Notes: generated by a model from the letters alone, not told the origin. Counted from the first letter of the stretch, positions 8,779 through 18,248 are shown. The stretch is 64,000 nt of DNA from Runella sp. CRIBMP (GCF_009905605.1 NZ_JAAAKZ010000002.1:868001-932000), one strand, 5' to 3'. A program made the numbers and translations.

Positions 8779-10062
8779 ATGAGCCACCTTCTGAATCGAC
8801 GCCGTTTTATAAAACAGAGCAGTGCTGCCGCCCTCAGCCTTCCATTTCTGACAGGTTTTACGCGTAAAGTAGCCCCCAGCGACCGCTTGCGGGTAGCCCA
8901 CATCGGATTGGGTGGTATGGGAACGCAACACCTGAAATGGTTTGCAGGGTTGCCAGAAGTAGAAGTAGCGGCGCTGTGCGACTTAGACGAAACGCATTTA
9001 GCCGCCGCTCAAAAAACCTTGTTGGGTTTACAACCCGACGCAAAAGTCCAATTATACAGCGATTTTCGTCGAATATTAGAACGCAAAGACATTGACGCCA
9101 TCACCTGCGCCACGCCCGACCATTGGCACGCCCAAGTAGCAATCTTGGCGTTTGAAGCGGGAAAAGATGTGTACGGCGAAAAACCGCTGTCTTACAGCGT
9201 GCATGAAGGGCAAAAAATGCTTAAATCGCTCAAACGCCACGACCGAATTTTTCAGTTGGGCACCCAAATCCACGCAGGAGACAACTACCACCGCGTCGTT
9301 GAAATCATTCGTTCGGGAGCCATTGGAAACGTTCATACCGTGCGCCTTTGGAAACCTGGAGCACCGCCAGTACTTGGACCAGCCAACTATCAGGAACCAC
9401 CGTCTACGCTCAATTGGGATTTTTGGCTCGGGCCAGCCCCTTATTCAAAATACACGCCCGAGCGGTGTCATTTCAATTATCGCTATTTTCTGGATTATTC
9501 AGGAGGGGTGTATCAGGATTTTTGGAGTCACATTGCCGATGTGGTCTGGTGGGCCATCAATCCCCAAAATCTTACTACCGTCAGCGCCAAAGGAGAAGTT
9601 GGAGAGGGTATTGGCGACACCCCCAAATGGATTGATATAGATTATCAGTTCGACAATCTCAAAATTTACTGGACTACCACCCCACCCAACGTGCCAGGAG
9701 CAGCCAATCGAGGCATTGGTGCCTATTTTGAAGGGGATAAAGGCACGCTTCTCTGTGATTATAACACCCGCGAAATTAACATCGGCGGAATGCTCATGAA
9801 CGATGTCGAAACCGTTCCCCTCAGCATTCAGCGGTCGCCTGGGCATCAGCAAAATTTTGTAAACGCCGTAAAGACCCGTACTCAGCCCGAATCTAACCTC
9901 GAATACGCCCGTCAAATGACACTACCTATGCACCTTGGACTTATTTCGTGGCGTCTGGGGCGGGAGTTACACTGGAACCCAAAAAAGGAAAAATTCCGTC
10001 ACGACGGCGAAGCCAATGATTTATTGTCACGCGAATATCGAAAAGGTTGGGACTGGATATAA
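8779..10062 (+). CDS. Gfo/Idh/MocA family oxidoreductase with Tat-type signal
   Basis: A 427-residue protein that begins with a twin-arginine-type signal (NRRRFIKQSSAAALSLPFLTG). The Rossmann motif AHIGLGGMGTQH follows, then the family signature GEKPLSYSVHEG containing the catalytic EKP lysine. The C-terminal alpha/beta domain contains YSGGVYQDFWSHIADVVWW with the conserved His. Such exported members are common in Bacteroidota and are thought to oxidise or reduce sugars or cyclitols with a tightly bound NAD(P). Substrate unknown. It stands alone and is followed by a plus-strand terminator. A DUF1080 gene and a GMC dehydrogenase pair elsewhere in the window belong to families linked to 3-keto-sugar chemistry. 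Confidence 0.92.
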   Translation: MSHLLNRRRFIKQSSAAALSLPFLTGFTRKVAPSDRLRVAHIGLGGMGTQHLKWFAGLPEVEVAALCDLDETHLAAAQKTLLGLQPDAKVQLYSDFRRILERKDIDAITCATPDHWHAQVAILAFEAGKDVYGEKPLSYSVHEGQKMLKSLKRHDRIFQLGTQIHAGDNYHRVVEIIRSGAIGNVHTVRLWKPGAPPVLGPANYQEPPSTLNWDFWLGPAPYSKYTPERCHFNYRYFLDYSGGVYQDFWSHIADVVWWAINPQNLTTVSAKGEVGEGIGDTPKWIDIDYQFDNLKIYWTTTPPNVPGAANRGIGAYFEGDKGTLLCDYNTREINIGGMLMNDVETVPLSIQRSPGHQQNFVNAVKTRTQPESNLEYARQMTLPMHLGLISWRLGRELHWNPKKEKFRHDGEANDLLSREYRKGWDWI

Positions 10063-10151
10063 AAAAACTAAGTCATAGGCATGTCAGAAATGAAGGATGC
10101 CGAAATGGAAAGAGAAAAATCTAAGAGAGAAAAAGGAAGTTTGATACAATG

Positions 10152-10186
10152 AAAAAGCCGCTGAGAGACCAACGGCTTTTTTCTTT
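10152..10186 (+). terminator. Rho-independent terminator after Gfo/Idh/MocA gene
   Basis: Stem AAAAAGCCG (10152-10160) pairs with CGGCTTTTT (10173-10181) across a 12-base loop and runs into a T-rich tract. Confidence 0.75.
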
Positions 10187-10314
10187 TTTATGCAATTATA
10201 GTTAAAACGACGAAGCAGGTAAAAAAGTTTAGCCCTTGAAAAATAATCAAATAGTTTTTCATAAAATTGCAAAAACTTGATTCAACTCAAATTTTTGGCA
10301 AAAAATCACGGAAA

Positions 10315-10638
10315 ATGCTCCAACAAACCATTTACGAAGTGCGCATCACCTACATCGGTTCGCTCAATAATTTACGCCAGCGCGAACCGTTTGTTACCTA
10401 TTTTTCAAATCTGAAGAAAACCATTGAAAATATATCGTCGCAATTAGCCCTAAATGGCTGGCCGCTCAAAATCAATTATTCAGCGGTGTATCGGAGTTTG
10501 CAGGCCAAAGGAAAATACACATGTGATTTCGACGTGGCTGGCCATAAAGTATTCAAAATAACCATTACGCCCTATACATTAAACCCCACTCTGTCTACTT
10601 TGGGCATCGACGAAATGCCCATCGTAAAATCAAGATAA
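10315..10638 (+). CDS. Small hypothetical protein
   Basis: A 107-residue protein I do not recognise. I start it at the ATG at 10315 (MLQQTIYEVRITYIGS), because the frame upstream only offers a TTG at 10267. It is a mixed alpha/beta soluble protein with no signal peptide, no membrane segment and few charged clusters. The N-terminus (TIYEVRITYIGSLNNLRQREPF) alternates hydrophobic residues like a beta strand. It ends four bases before the stop of the convergent cca gene. No function is proposed. Confidence 0.6.
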   Translation: MLQQTIYEVRITYIGSLNNLRQREPFVTYFSNLKKTIENISSQLALNGWPLKINYSAVYRSLQAKGKYTCDFDVAGHKVFKITITPYTLNPTLSTLGIDEMPIVKSR

Positions 10639-10642
10639 ATGG

Positions 10643-12058
10643 TTAAGAAACCACGGGTGTCAATCCCATTTTTTTTCCTTCTTCGAGCATAAAAGCATAG
10701 GCAGGCTCGAAAACATTGGGGATAATCCCATCCAAAATCGCCTCACGTACCGCCGTTTTAATGACTCCGACTTCTGCAGAAGGTTTCAGGCCAAAGGCTT
10801 CCATGATAACCTCCCCAGTGATGACGGGCTGAAAATTTCGTATTTGGTCTCGGGCTTCGAGGTCGTAGAGTTTTTGTTCAACTTTGTCGAAATTCGACAG
10901 GTGTTTTTTGACTTTTTCGGGGTTTTTGGAAGTTATATCGGCCCGACAAAGGGTCATCAACGCCTCCAAATCGGCACCTGCATCAAACAATAACCGCCGC
11001 AATGCGGAATCAGAAATGGTCTCTTTCGACAGGGCGATGGGCCGCAAGTGAAGCCGAACGAGTTTTTGAACAAAGCGCATGTTTTCGTTCATAGGCAATT
11101 TCATTTGACGAAAAATGCGCGGTGTAAAGCGCGCGCCCAAATCTTCGTGACCGTGGAAGGTCCAGCCCACTTTTTTATCAAAACGCTTGGTGGCGGGTTT
11201 GGCTATATCGTGCATGATGGCTGCCCAACGCAACCAAAGGTCGTCGGTATGTTTGGAAATATTATCCAATACCTGTAATGTATGATAAAAATTATCCTTA
11301 TGGCCTTTTCCGTCCTGATACTCAGCCCCTTGCAATTCTACAAATTCTGGAAATATTCGCTTTAAAATACCTGCTTGGTGCAACAATTTAAAGCCGTAGG
11401 AAGGCACCGCCGACAAGATGATTTTGTTAAGTTCGTCGTTGATTCTCTCTTTGGAAATAATATCAATGCGCTCGGCGGTTTTGACCAGACCATCAAAGGT
11501 ATCGGGTTCAATGTCAAAATTCAGTTGAGTCGCAAAACGCACCGCCCGCATCATGCGCAACGGGTCGTCAGAGAAGGTAATTTCGGGGTCAAGCGGTGTG
11601 CGAATGAGTTTTCTGCGCAAATCATCGATGCCGTTGAAAGGGTCAATCAACTCGCCATAGTTGTCAGCATTTAGGCTGATACCCATGGCATTGATGGTAA
11701 AATCTCGCCGATTTTGGTCGTCGTGCAGGGTACCGTCTTCCACAATTGGTTTGCGGGATTCTGTACGGTAAGATTCGCGCCGTGCACCCACAAATTCAAT
11801 GTCTAAATCATCCACCCGAAACTGCGCAGTGCCAAAATTCTTAAATACATTCACGTGTACGCCAAGCTTTTTGGCAACCGCCTCCGCCAACGCAATGCCA
11901 CTCCCGATTGATACAATATCGATGTCTTTGGAAGGACGCTTTAAAATTAAATCACGTACATAACCTCCTATCACATAGGCGTCTACTCCAAGGTCTTTGG
12001 CAGATTGAGCGACAACGTTAAAAATAGAATGTTTATCTAAGACTTCACTAAAATTCAT
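10643..12058 (-). CDS. cca: CCA tRNA nucleotidyltransferase with HD domain
   Basis: A 471-residue class II nucleotidyltransferase. The head domain has YVIGGYVRDLILKRPSKDIDIV, with the catalytic GG...DxD residues. A neck and body domain follows, and then an HD phosphohydrolase domain with RWAAIMHDIAKP and the GHEDLGA segment. It adds or repairs the 3'-CCA end of tRNAs. The frame extends to an ATG at 12091, but I choose the ATG at 12058 (MNFSEVLDKH) because GGAAGA sits just before it and family members start there. It is needed in this organism: the tRNA-Leu gene in this window has no encoded CCA. Confidence 0.93.
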   Translation of the reverse strand: MNFSEVLDKHSIFNVVAQSAKDLGVDAYVIGGYVRDLILKRPSKDIDIVSIGSGIALAEAVAKKLGVHVNVFKNFGTAQFRVDDLDIEFVGARRESYRTESRKPIVEDGTLHDDQNRRDFTINAMGISLNADNYGELIDPFNGIDDLRRKLIRTPLDPEITFSDDPLRMMRAVRFATQLNFDIEPDTFDGLVKTAERIDIISKERINDELNKIILSAVPSYGFKLLHQAGILKRIFPEFVELQGAEYQDGKGHKDNFYHTLQVLDNISKHTDDLWLRWAAIMHDIAKPATKRFDKKVGWTFHGHEDLGARFTPRIFRQMKLPMNENMRFVQKLVRLHLRPIALSKETISDSALRRLLFDAGADLEALMTLCRADITSKNPEKVKKHLSNFDKVEQKLYDLEARDQIRNFQPVITGEVIMEAFGLKPSAEVGVIKTAVREAILDGIIPNVFEPAYAFMLEEGKKMGLTPVVS

Positions 12059-12187
12059 TCTTCCAAACTTTATAAGCTGCAAAGGTAGCATTTGTCGAAC
12101 AACAAATTTGCTATTTATGCCCGGCGTTCACAAACTTTCGACCAGTAATGTGTGTTGCATTAAGTGCAAAGCATACTATTTAGTAAA

Positions 12188-12718
12188 ATGGAAGAAATCA
12201 TCAACCGCGTTGCCAAAAGCGGCCTCGTTACGTTAGATTTAGAAGATTATTACCACCCTGGGGCACGCGTACTTTACGACTTGAAAGAGAATCTCTTCAT
12301 GGGAATGATTCTGAAAGAGAAGGATTTTCGAGAATTTTTGAAGAGCCACGATTGGTCGCAATACAAGGGCCAAAACGTTGCCATCACCTGTACAGAGGAT
12401 GCCATCATCCCCACATGGGCGTATATGTTGCTAGCCCTACATCTAGAGCCTTATGCCAATTCGGTGGTTTTTGGAAACCTGAATGACTTGGAAGAAAAGC
12501 TTTATTTTGATGCCATCAACCACATCAATCCCGAAGACTATCGGGATGCCCGCGTCGTGGTAAAAGGGTGCAGCAAACACCCCGTACCTACCGCGGCATA
12601 TGTAGAAATAACACGCAAATTACAGCCTGTGGCCCAAACACTTATGTTTGGTGAGCCATGCAGCACCGTACCTCTTTACAAGCGGCCAAAAAATACGCAA
12701 GAAGCGGTCAATGCTTAG
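12188..12718 (+). CDS. DUF2480 family protein
   Basis: A 176-residue soluble protein of the DUF2480 family, which is nearly restricted to Bacteroidota and has no known role. Recognisable segments are SGLVTLDLEDYYHPGARV, DLKENLFMGMILKEKDFREF, ITCTEDAIIPTWAYMLL and a conserved VVKGCSKHPVP near the C-terminus. The ATG at 12188 is preferred over the GTG at 12164. It is divergent from cca (129 bases apart) and convergent to the HMG-CoA lyase gene, with a terminator in between. Confidence 0.88.
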   Translation: MEEIINRVAKSGLVTLDLEDYYHPGARVLYDLKENLFMGMILKEKDFREFLKSHDWSQYKGQNVAITCTEDAIIPTWAYMLLALHLEPYANSVVFGNLNDLEEKLYFDAINHINPEDYRDARVVVKGCSKHPVPTAAYVEITRKLQPVAQTLMFGEPCSTVPLYKRPKNTQEAVNA

Positions 12719-12722
12719 CCAG

Positions 12723-12768
12723 AAAAAGGTCAGAAAGGCGTTCTTACGACAAATTTTCTGACCTTTTT
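12723..12768. terminator. Bidirectional terminator touching the lyase stop codon
   Basis: A perfect 14-bp stem (AAAAAGGTCAGAAA at 12723-12736 with its complement at 12755-12768) has an 18-base loop and T runs in both directions. Its right arm ends on the stop codon of the minus-strand HMG-CoA lyase gene. Confidence 0.85.
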
Positions 12769-13613
12769 TATCCAAAAACATACTGAGAGGCCAACATCGC
12801 CTGCGCCAGTTGTTGCTCGTCGATGGTCAGTTTTGCTTCTAACTGATTCAACTCGCTCACAACCAATTCCGTAGCCAAATTTCCTACCAGTTTATCTTCG
12901 GCCAGTGGGCAACCTCCAAAACCCCGAACCGCACAATCAATGCGCCTGACGCCCGTTTTGTAGGCGGCTCTTACTTTCTTGGCCACGTGGCTCGATTTAG
13001 CATGAAGATGCGCTCCAAATTCAACATTTGGGAATTTTTTGAGCAAATGTCCGTACAACGTTTTAATGTCATCGGTAGTACTCGTTCCGATGGTGTCTGA
13101 AGGGGCGATGATGTTGATGCCCATTCCCACCAAACGCTCCGAAAATTGCTCCACCAGCTCGGGGCTGTACGGGTCGCCATAATGATTCCCAAAACCCATC
13201 GAAAGATACACGACCAATTGTTTGTTGGCGTTCAAACACAGGTTTTGAATTTCGCTCACTTCCTCAAACGCTTGCGCAATGGTCTTATTTGTGTTTTTGT
13301 GTTGAAATGTTTCGGAGATGGATAATGGAAAACCTAAATACGTAATCTGCTCAAATATAGCCGCATCCTGCGCCCCCCTTAGATTGGCGACGATGGCGAG
13401 CAACTTGGTTTTTGTAGCAGACATATCCAATTTTTCGACCACCTCCGCCGTATCGCGCATCTGCGGAATGGCTTTGGGCGAAACAAAACTGCCAAAGTCA
13501 AGCGTGTCGAAACCTACCTGCAACAGACGATTTAAGTAATTTATTTTTGTTTCCGTGGGAACAAAATCGGTCAGCCCCTGCATGGCATCCCGTGGACATT
13601 CAATGAGTTTCAC
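12768..13613 (-). CDS. Hydroxymethylglutaryl-CoA lyase
   Basis: A 281-residue HMGL-like TIM-barrel enzyme. It has the catalytic Arg in ECPRDAMQG, the metal-binding HxH in FGAHLHAKSSH and the C-terminal loop with catalytic Cys in GFGGCPLAEDKLVGNLATE. It cleaves HMG-CoA to acetyl-CoA and acetoacetate in leucine breakdown. The frame is open to a TTG at 13643; I place the start at the GTG at 13613 because the protein then begins KLIECPRD as the family does. It is the last gene of a minus-strand run, 48 bases after the MoaD-like gene. No other leucine-degradation gene is present in the window. Confidence 0.9.
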   Translation of the reverse strand: MKLIECPRDAMQGLTDFVPTETKINYLNRLLQVGFDTLDFGSFVSPKAIPQMRDTAEVVEKLDMSATKTKLLAIVANLRGAQDAAIFEQITYLGFPLSISETFQHKNTNKTIAQAFEEVSEIQNLCLNANKQLVVYLSMGFGNHYGDPYSPELVEQFSERLVGMGINIIAPSDTIGTSTTDDIKTLYGHLLKKFPNVEFGAHLHAKSSHVAKKVRAAYKTGVRRIDCAVRGFGGCPLAEDKLVGNLATELVVSELNQLEAKLTIDEQQLAQAMLASQYVFG

Positions 13614-13661
13614 AGTGTATTGGTAAATAATGAAAAAATTCAATCAAGGTGTAAAAACAAT

Positions 13662-13904
13662 TTAGCCTCCGCTGACGGGCGGAATGAGCACGATTTCGTC
13701 GTTGGAATGCAACAGGGTCGAATCGTCGGCGTATTCGGTATTGACGGCTACCCGTAGCGAAGTTAACTTCTGAAAATCAGGAAATTGAGCAATCAAAAAC
13801 TGCTTCAAATCGGCTACGGTTGCTGAGTCAGACAACTGTACGGGCAATTCGAGCTGACCGATTATTTCTTTGGCAATCCCGAAGGATAGTATTTTAAGGT
13901 TCAT
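13662..13904 (-). CDS. moaD: MoaD/ThiS family sulfur-carrier protein
   Basis: An 80-residue beta-grasp protein ending in the diagnostic Gly-Gly (IVLIPPVSGG). It starts MNLKILSFGIAKEIIG, and the overall length and pattern fit MoaD, the small subunit of molybdopterin synthase, which carries a thiocarboxylate on its last glycine. No moaE, moeB or other cofactor gene is adjacent, so ThiS-like or other sulfur-carrier roles stay possible. It lies 53 bases after the VWA gene and 48 bases before the HMG-CoA lyase gene on the same strand. A sulfite-oxidase-like molybdoenzyme is encoded 40 kb away. Confidence 0.85.
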   Translation of the reverse strand: MNLKILSFGIAKEIIGQLELPVQLSDSATVADLKQFLIAQFPDFQKLTSLRVAVNTEYADDSTLLHSNDEIVLIPPVSGG

Positions 13905-13957
13905 TTGTACTAACTAAAATTTGTATAGTTTCTCAACATTTATCCTTTTAAAAACAT

Positions 13958-15109
13958 TCATCGCAACTGCTCCACCACCCGTTTGAGGCTCTCCAAATTG
14001 TGGGCGGGCGCGTGCAAATCCAAGTGCGGCAACACCGCTTTAAGCGCCTTCACTTCGGGGCGATAATCAGGCGAACCCGCCAGCGGATTTAGCCAAATAA
14101 CCCGGCGGGCTTTCCGACGAATGCGCTCCATATTCAGCGCCAAATCGTCGCCTTCACCCGTATCCATGCCATCGCTGATGATGAGCACAATGGTGCGAGA
14201 ATTGAGCTTACGCATGGCGTATTCTTGTACAAACTCACGCAAAACGGCTCCAATATCAGTCCCCCCCGACCAATGTGGCACACGTTCGGTAAGATTTTCG
14301 AGGGCCTTGGTGTACTCCATTTCTTTTAAATCTTCGGTAATACGGCACAGGTGCGTGCTAAACACGAAGGTTTCGATGGATTGGTACAAATTCTGAAACG
14401 CAAACATAAACTGCACCCAAAAACGGCTGTAAAGCTCCATGGATTTGCTCACGTCGCAGAGGAGCACCAACCGAATTTTATTGCGGGCGGGACGGCGGTA
14501 AAATAAATCAATGATTTCATCACCTTTCCGAAAGTTGTTGCGCAGTACGCGCCGCAAATCCAACTGACCACCGCTACGAGCCGCTTCGTAGCGGCGGCTC
14601 ATGGTTTTGGCCATTCGCTGCACCAAAGTCCGGATGATTTTCCGCGCTTCGTACAAATCTTCGTCGGTATACGAACCAAAATCTTTTTGTGAAAGCGGCT
14701 CGCCCAAACTATACGAGGCAAGTTCCTCCTGCTCGGGTTGACGGTTACCACTGAGCCAGTTTTTCAGGGCTTCAAACGACGCTTCACCGTTTTGGTTATT
14801 TTTCTTTTTTTTCGATTTGCTCTCTTCGGCGTCTTCTTTTATTTTGGAATCATCGGCTTTGGCAAGTTCTTTCCAATACTTTACATACAGCTCGTCAAAC
14901 TCCCGAAGTTGTTTGCGGTTTTGGGGATAAATACTGCGCAATGCCAGATAAAACTGTACTTCGTCGCCCACGTTGATTTCGGCCAGTGCTTTGAGCGCAT
15001 CTGCCTCACGGTCTGGCCCAACGGGCATACCACTCGCCCGCAAAAAACGGCTAAAGGCCACTATGTGCCCAGAGAGAGAAGTTTGTCGGGCGATGAGGTT
15101 ATTTCTCAT
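13958..15109 (-). CDS. VWA domain-containing CoxE-like protein
   Basis: A 383-residue protein with an N-terminal helical region ([25 protein letters not shown]), a lysine-rich low-complexity linker ([20 protein letters not shown]) and a C-terminal von Willebrand A domain. The MIDAS metal site is intact: DVSKS in [11 protein letters not shown], Thr in [11 protein letters not shown] and Asp in IISDGMDTG. The architecture matches CoxE-like proteins, which work with AAA+ partners in enzyme maturation. The ATG at 15109 overlaps the end of the AAA+ gene by 11 bases, a sign of translational coupling. The ATG at 15145 is possible but would lengthen the overlap. Client unknown. Confidence 0.88.
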   Translation of the reverse strand: MRNNLIARQTSLSGHIVAFSRFLRASGMPVGPDREADALKALAEINVGDEVQFYLALRSIYPQNRKQLREFDELYVKYWKELAKADDSKIKEDAEESKSKKKKNNQNGEASFEALKNWLSGNRQPEQEELASYSLGEPLSQKDFGSYTDEDLYEARKIIRTLVQRMAKTMSRRYEAARSGGQLDLRRVLRNNFRKGDEIIDLFYRRPARNKIRLVLLCDVSKSMELYSRFWVQFMFAFQNLYQSIETFVFSTHLCRITEDLKEMEYTKALENLTERVPHWSGGTDIGAVLREFVQEYAMRKLNSRTIVLIISDGMDTGEGDDLALNMERIRRKARRVIWLNPLAGSPDYRPEVKALKAVLPHLDLHAPAHNLESLKRVVEQLR

Positions 15110-16685
15110 AAATCCACTTGAAAATGTCCTTAGGCAAGTCTTCAAAACGGCCTTCTGCTAAGGCAGGATTCGGTTCATAAGTTATTACATTTTCGGCGTT
15201 TTCGAGGTCTTCGCCAAAAAGTTCCCGTTCAAGAGATGACGTGTATTGTTTTTTCACCTGAATTAGCTTACAATCAGTGGGTTTACCCCAACGGTCATTG
15301 TCGGCCAATACCAGCTGAATCTTACGCCAATCATCATAAAAATACTCCTGCAACAACGGAATAATCTGGTCTCGCATGGCCTTGCAAAGTTGCTCAAATG
15401 TATCAATGTTCATCAAATACGCGTGCCCTATAACGTGGTCACGGTCGTGCAAAAATTCGATGCGTTCGTTGAGCGTGCGCAACAGTCGCCCTAAATCAGT
15501 AGTTTCAATAACCCTGCCTTCGAGCAGCGTTTCGTTGGGTTGACGCTCGGCAAAATGAAACCGTCGGCGCAGGGCCGTATCCAACAGGGCGATGGAACGG
15601 TCGGCAGAGTTCATTGTACCTAGAATGTACAAATTGGGCGGCACTCCAAAACGCTCCTGCGAATACGGCAACGTAACCCACAGCTCATTTTCAGCCCCCA
15701 ACCGCTTAGACGGTTCAATGAGCGTGATGAGCTCGCCCAGCACCTTGGAGATATTGGCACGGTTGATTTCGTCAATAACCATAAAAACGGGCTCTGAGCG
15801 GTCAAATCTTGCTTTTCGGGTTTCGGCTGCATCCGTGATGCAACCTTCAAAACTTTGGTAATCTGCTTTCCGAAGCGCCTCCAAACAGGCCTCATAAAAA
15901 ACCCCTTTCCTTACCCGATAGCTAATTTTATCACCGATGGTTTCGGGGCGGATTCCTTCCACAAACTCCTCATAACTAAAGGATTGATGGAAAGTGATAA
16001 ATTTGTGTGAATACACTCGACAAAGCTGCTGAACTTCGTAGGTTTTGCCCGTTCCTGGCGGGCCATACAAAACGTAATTAAGAGGAATTAGAGGTTTTTC
16101 AACGGGTACTTTATACACTTCTTCCGAGTCTTTAAGCGTCGTTTTTCCACTCGTTATCTCATATCTTTTTTCTGCTAATCCCAACACTTCTGCGTTAAAG
16201 GCATCGTCTTCGGCAGCATGATAAACCGCATTATTGTGTAACTCGCGGTGGTTGGTCGAGGTGGCAATTTGTTTTAAATCCTGCAACGAATCAATCCAAT
16301 GCTGCACAATACTTTCGTTTTGCCACAAATGCTTATCGGCGTATTTAATCCAACCCAGTGTATAATCAGATGTACTTTTATCCTCAAAAACGATCTTACT
16401 ATTCTTCAACGGGGCTTTGTTCAAAAGCTCTTTTTTAAATAATAACCCAACTCCTACATTTTCCTTTTTTCCTGAAATCTGCAAGCAGGTGTGGTTATTT
16501 AGATTTGCCGTAATTCGGGGGTGCTTTTCACTGACGGTAAACGCAATTTGAGACGAGTTGGGAGGCAGGTCTAAGCTGTCAATCATCTCCTTCAACAACT
16601 TAAAAAAGCGCCGAACTGCGTCGTATTGGTTTATACGACGAATCTGCTTGATCAAAATATCACGCTCGGTGACTGTACTTTTCAT
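15099..16685 (-). CDS. McrB-like AAA+ ATPase
   Basis: A 528-residue protein with an uncharacterised N-terminal region of about 200 residues and a C-terminal McrB-type AAA+ domain. Walker A is GPPGTGKT at residues 208-215. Walker B is [19 protein letters not shown], a signature of McrB ATPases. Sensor and arginine-finger segments are [25 protein letters not shown]. McrB normally teams with the nuclease McrC, but no mcrC is present. Instead a CoxE-like VWA gene overlaps by 11 bases. The N-terminal region contains an [16 protein letters not shown] stretch that may form a beta-rich binding domain. I start at the ATG at 16685 (MKSTVTERD) rather than at 16769. Probably the motor partner of the VWA protein. 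Confidence 0.85.
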   Translation of the reverse strand: MKSTVTERDILIKQIRRINQYDAVRRFFKLLKEMIDSLDLPPNSSQIAFTVSEKHPRITANLNNHTCLQISGKKENVGVGLLFKKELLNKAPLKNSKIVFEDKSTSDYTLGWIKYADKHLWQNESIVQHWIDSLQDLKQIATSTNHRELHNNAVYHAAEDDAFNAEVLGLAEKRYEITSGKTTLKDSEEVYKVPVEKPLIPLNYVLYGPPGTGKTYEVQQLCRVYSHKFITFHQSFSYEEFVEGIRPETIGDKISYRVRKGVFYEACLEALRKADYQSFEGCITDAAETRKARFDRSEPVFMVIDEINRANISKVLGELITLIEPSKRLGAENELWVTLPYSQERFGVPPNLYILGTMNSADRSIALLDTALRRRFHFAERQPNETLLEGRVIETTDLGRLLRTLNERIEFLHDRDHVIGHAYLMNIDTFEQLCKAMRDQIIPLLQEYFYDDWRKIQLVLADNDRWGKPTDCKLIQVKKQYTSSLERELFGEDLENAENVITYEPNPALAEGRFEDLPKDIFKWIYEK

Positions 16686-16921
16686 AATATAGAATCTACT
16701 TCCAGAACTTCCCATTCTTCTGCAAATTACAAAACTCCCGTAATTTTGCAGTAAATGCCGCCCAAACACCCAATAACTTTACGCTAGTCAAAGGTAAAAA
16801 CGGTTTTTATGACGCTAATTTACGTTTTTGAAGAAATAACTTATCCTTTTGAAAATCGTTTACGTTAAAGAGTAACCCAGTTGCACGTCATTCTTTTGCC
16901 ATCAATCCCATCCCAATAAAT

Positions 16922-17377
16922 ATGCCTATTCGATTGCTGTTCTTTTGTCTTTTTCCACTCGTTTCCTACGCCCAAACTTTTTCGTATGGCCGATTTGTTG
17001 CCCGAAATCACGCCGTTGTATGGACCGAGAAATTTGAAATTAAAGACATGGATGAGCCTATCATCGTTGATGCCGTCAAAGAGCAATTGAGAGGCAAAGA
17101 ATACGTTCGTTTTGACACCCTTCAACAACACGAAATTGTGAGCGGATGGCTCATCAATCCTCACGCTTCGTCCATTGTCAAAGCCCGATTTAGAGTTGAT
17201 ATTTTGTACGAAGGATACGTAGTGGCCGTCAGTGAAATCATTGAATCAGCCCTAAATAAAGAAGCACCCCTCGAAAACTGTCTGTTAAAAAGCGACGGAA
17301 GGTTTATTGAAAATCCCCCCAAACGAGCTGAAACGTTAGACAGTTTTTTGATAAAGCTGTTTGAAATAAAGCAGTAG
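16922..17377 (+). CDS. Secreted hypothetical protein
   Basis: A 151-residue protein with a clear signal peptide (MPIRLLFFCLFPLVSYAQ). The mature part alternates short strands and a helix: VVWTEKFEIKDMDEPIIVDAVKEQL and VDILYEGYVVAVSEIIE. The pattern is loosely like DUF4468-type periplasmic domains of Bacteroidota, which I cannot confirm. It begins 237 bases from the start of the divergent AAA+ gene. No function is proposed. Confidence 0.75.
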   Translation: MPIRLLFFCLFPLVSYAQTFSYGRFVARNHAVVWTEKFEIKDMDEPIIVDAVKEQLRGKEYVRFDTLQQHEIVSGWLINPHASSIVKARFRVDILYEGYVVAVSEIIESALNKEAPLENCLLKSDGRFIENPPKRAETLDSFLIKLFEIKQ

Positions 17378-17520
17378 TTCTTCTGTCCAGAAATAATCAA
17401 GGCAGATAAAAAAACGCAAAACGGATGCTAATATCAGTCTGAAGTAAAACTTAGTTTGTTAAAACAGCAGTTTGGAACATGGCTCAGTCTTATGGCTGAT
17501 TATCAATCTAATCAGACTCA

Positions 17521-17551
17521 TTGATAATGTTAGAAGTGGAGTATAACTTTG
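17521..17551 (+). promoter_or_regulatory. Putative Bacteroidota-type promoter
   Basis: TTG at 17521 and TAACTTTG at 17544-17551 fit the TTG / TAnnTTTG consensus of Bacteroidota housekeeping promoters with a spacing near 20. It lies about 115 bases upstream of the small membrane protein gene at 17668. The rest of the 290-base gap 17378-17667 holds nothing else I recognise. Confidence 0.45.
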
Positions 17552-17667
17552 CCAATTTTCTGCTATTTTTGTAAAGCATCTTAAATGACTTTTGCAATTA
17601 CAACTAATCGGGTGTTCGTGGTTATTGACCTTTTTGTTTTTCTGCCTTTCTCTTAAACTGTAAGGTT

Positions 17668-18015
17668 ATGCTGTTAGCTTTGATCTTTACCGCCTTAGCA
17701 ATATGCTTGATTTTTGGAGAATGGCCAGGCCCTCACCGCTTTGACGTCCATTCAGAAACCGAATCCCATCAAGAAGCAGAAGTCTACATCGAGCGCAAAA
17801 GCCGTCTTAGTACCGTTGATACTAATGGAATGCCTGCATTTATGTCGGATGACCTAGCGGTGTACTTTTTAAAACCAGCCCCTGAAGTGATGGAAAAGAC
17901 CCGCGAGGGCTGGCTTAGAAGCCTTTCGCTTCGCCACGAAAAAGGCGAATTGACCGACAGTGAATTCAGCGAAGAAATCAATAGATGTTTGGACCAAACG
18001 GCAGCTCATTCCTAA
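17668..18015 (+). CDS. Small single-span membrane protein, hypothetical
   Basis: A 115-residue protein with one N-terminal hydrophobic segment (MLLALIFTALAICLIFG) followed by a charged tail. A SHOCT-like C-terminus is suggested by LSLRHEKGELTDSEFSEEINRCL, since short oligomerisation motifs of that kind often read 'L..L...GxLT..EF...K..LL'. The first part of the tail is acidic and basic mixed (SETESHQEAEVYIERKSRL). The function is unknown. It is followed by the bidirectional terminator it shares with the tRNA-Leu gene. Confidence 0.65.
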   Translation: MLLALIFTALAICLIFGEWPGPHRFDVHSETESHQEAEVYIERKSRLSTVDTNGMPAFMSDDLAVYFLKPAPEVMEKTREGWLRSLSLRHEKGELTDSEFSEEINRCLDQTAAHS

Positions 18016-18071
18016 AATACCCCTTGGAGAAGATTTTAAAAGATTTCCTGATATTGGAACTGACAAAATGC

Positions 18072-18107
18072 AAAAAACCGCTTTACGTTGCCGTAAAGCG
18101 GTTTTTT
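18072..18107. terminator. Bidirectional terminator for tRNA-Leu and the 115-residue gene
   Basis: A 16-bp perfect stem (AAAAAACCGCTTTACG at 18072-18087 with its complement at 18092-18107) has a 4-base loop, with T runs on both strands. It lies 4 bases beyond the tRNA 3' end. Confidence 0.9.
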
Positions 18108-18110
18108 TTG

Positions 18111-18194
18111 TGACGAAGAGGAGACTCGAACTCCTACAGGCTAACGCCCACTACCCCCTCAAAGTAGCGTGTCTACCAATTCCACCACTTCGCC
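18111..18194 (-). tRNA. tRNA-Leu (GAG anticodon)
   Basis: An 84-base class II tRNA on the minus strand. The acceptor stem GGCGAAG pairs with CTTCGTC (one G-U). The D-loop reads TTGGTAGACAC, the anticodon stem is CTACT/GGTAG with loop TTGAGGG (anticodon GAG), then a variable arm and a T arm with GTTCGAGTC. The discriminator is A. No CCA is encoded, so the CCA-adding enzyme must supply it. Confidence 0.93.
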
Positions 18195-18248
18195 ATTTCC
18201 TTTGTTTGGGGTTGCAAAAGTAGTTGTATGAAAATTAATTCGCAAGTT

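Noticed and set aside
10084-10272. A 62-residue minus-strand frame between the Gfo/Idh/MocA gene and the small hypothetical gene
   Set aside because: It runs through the terminator hairpin and reads as low-complexity Phe/Tyr/Lys sequence.
15099-16685. A McrBC restriction system
   Set aside because: The ATPase resembles McrB, but no McrC nuclease gene lies next to it; the partner is a VWA protein.
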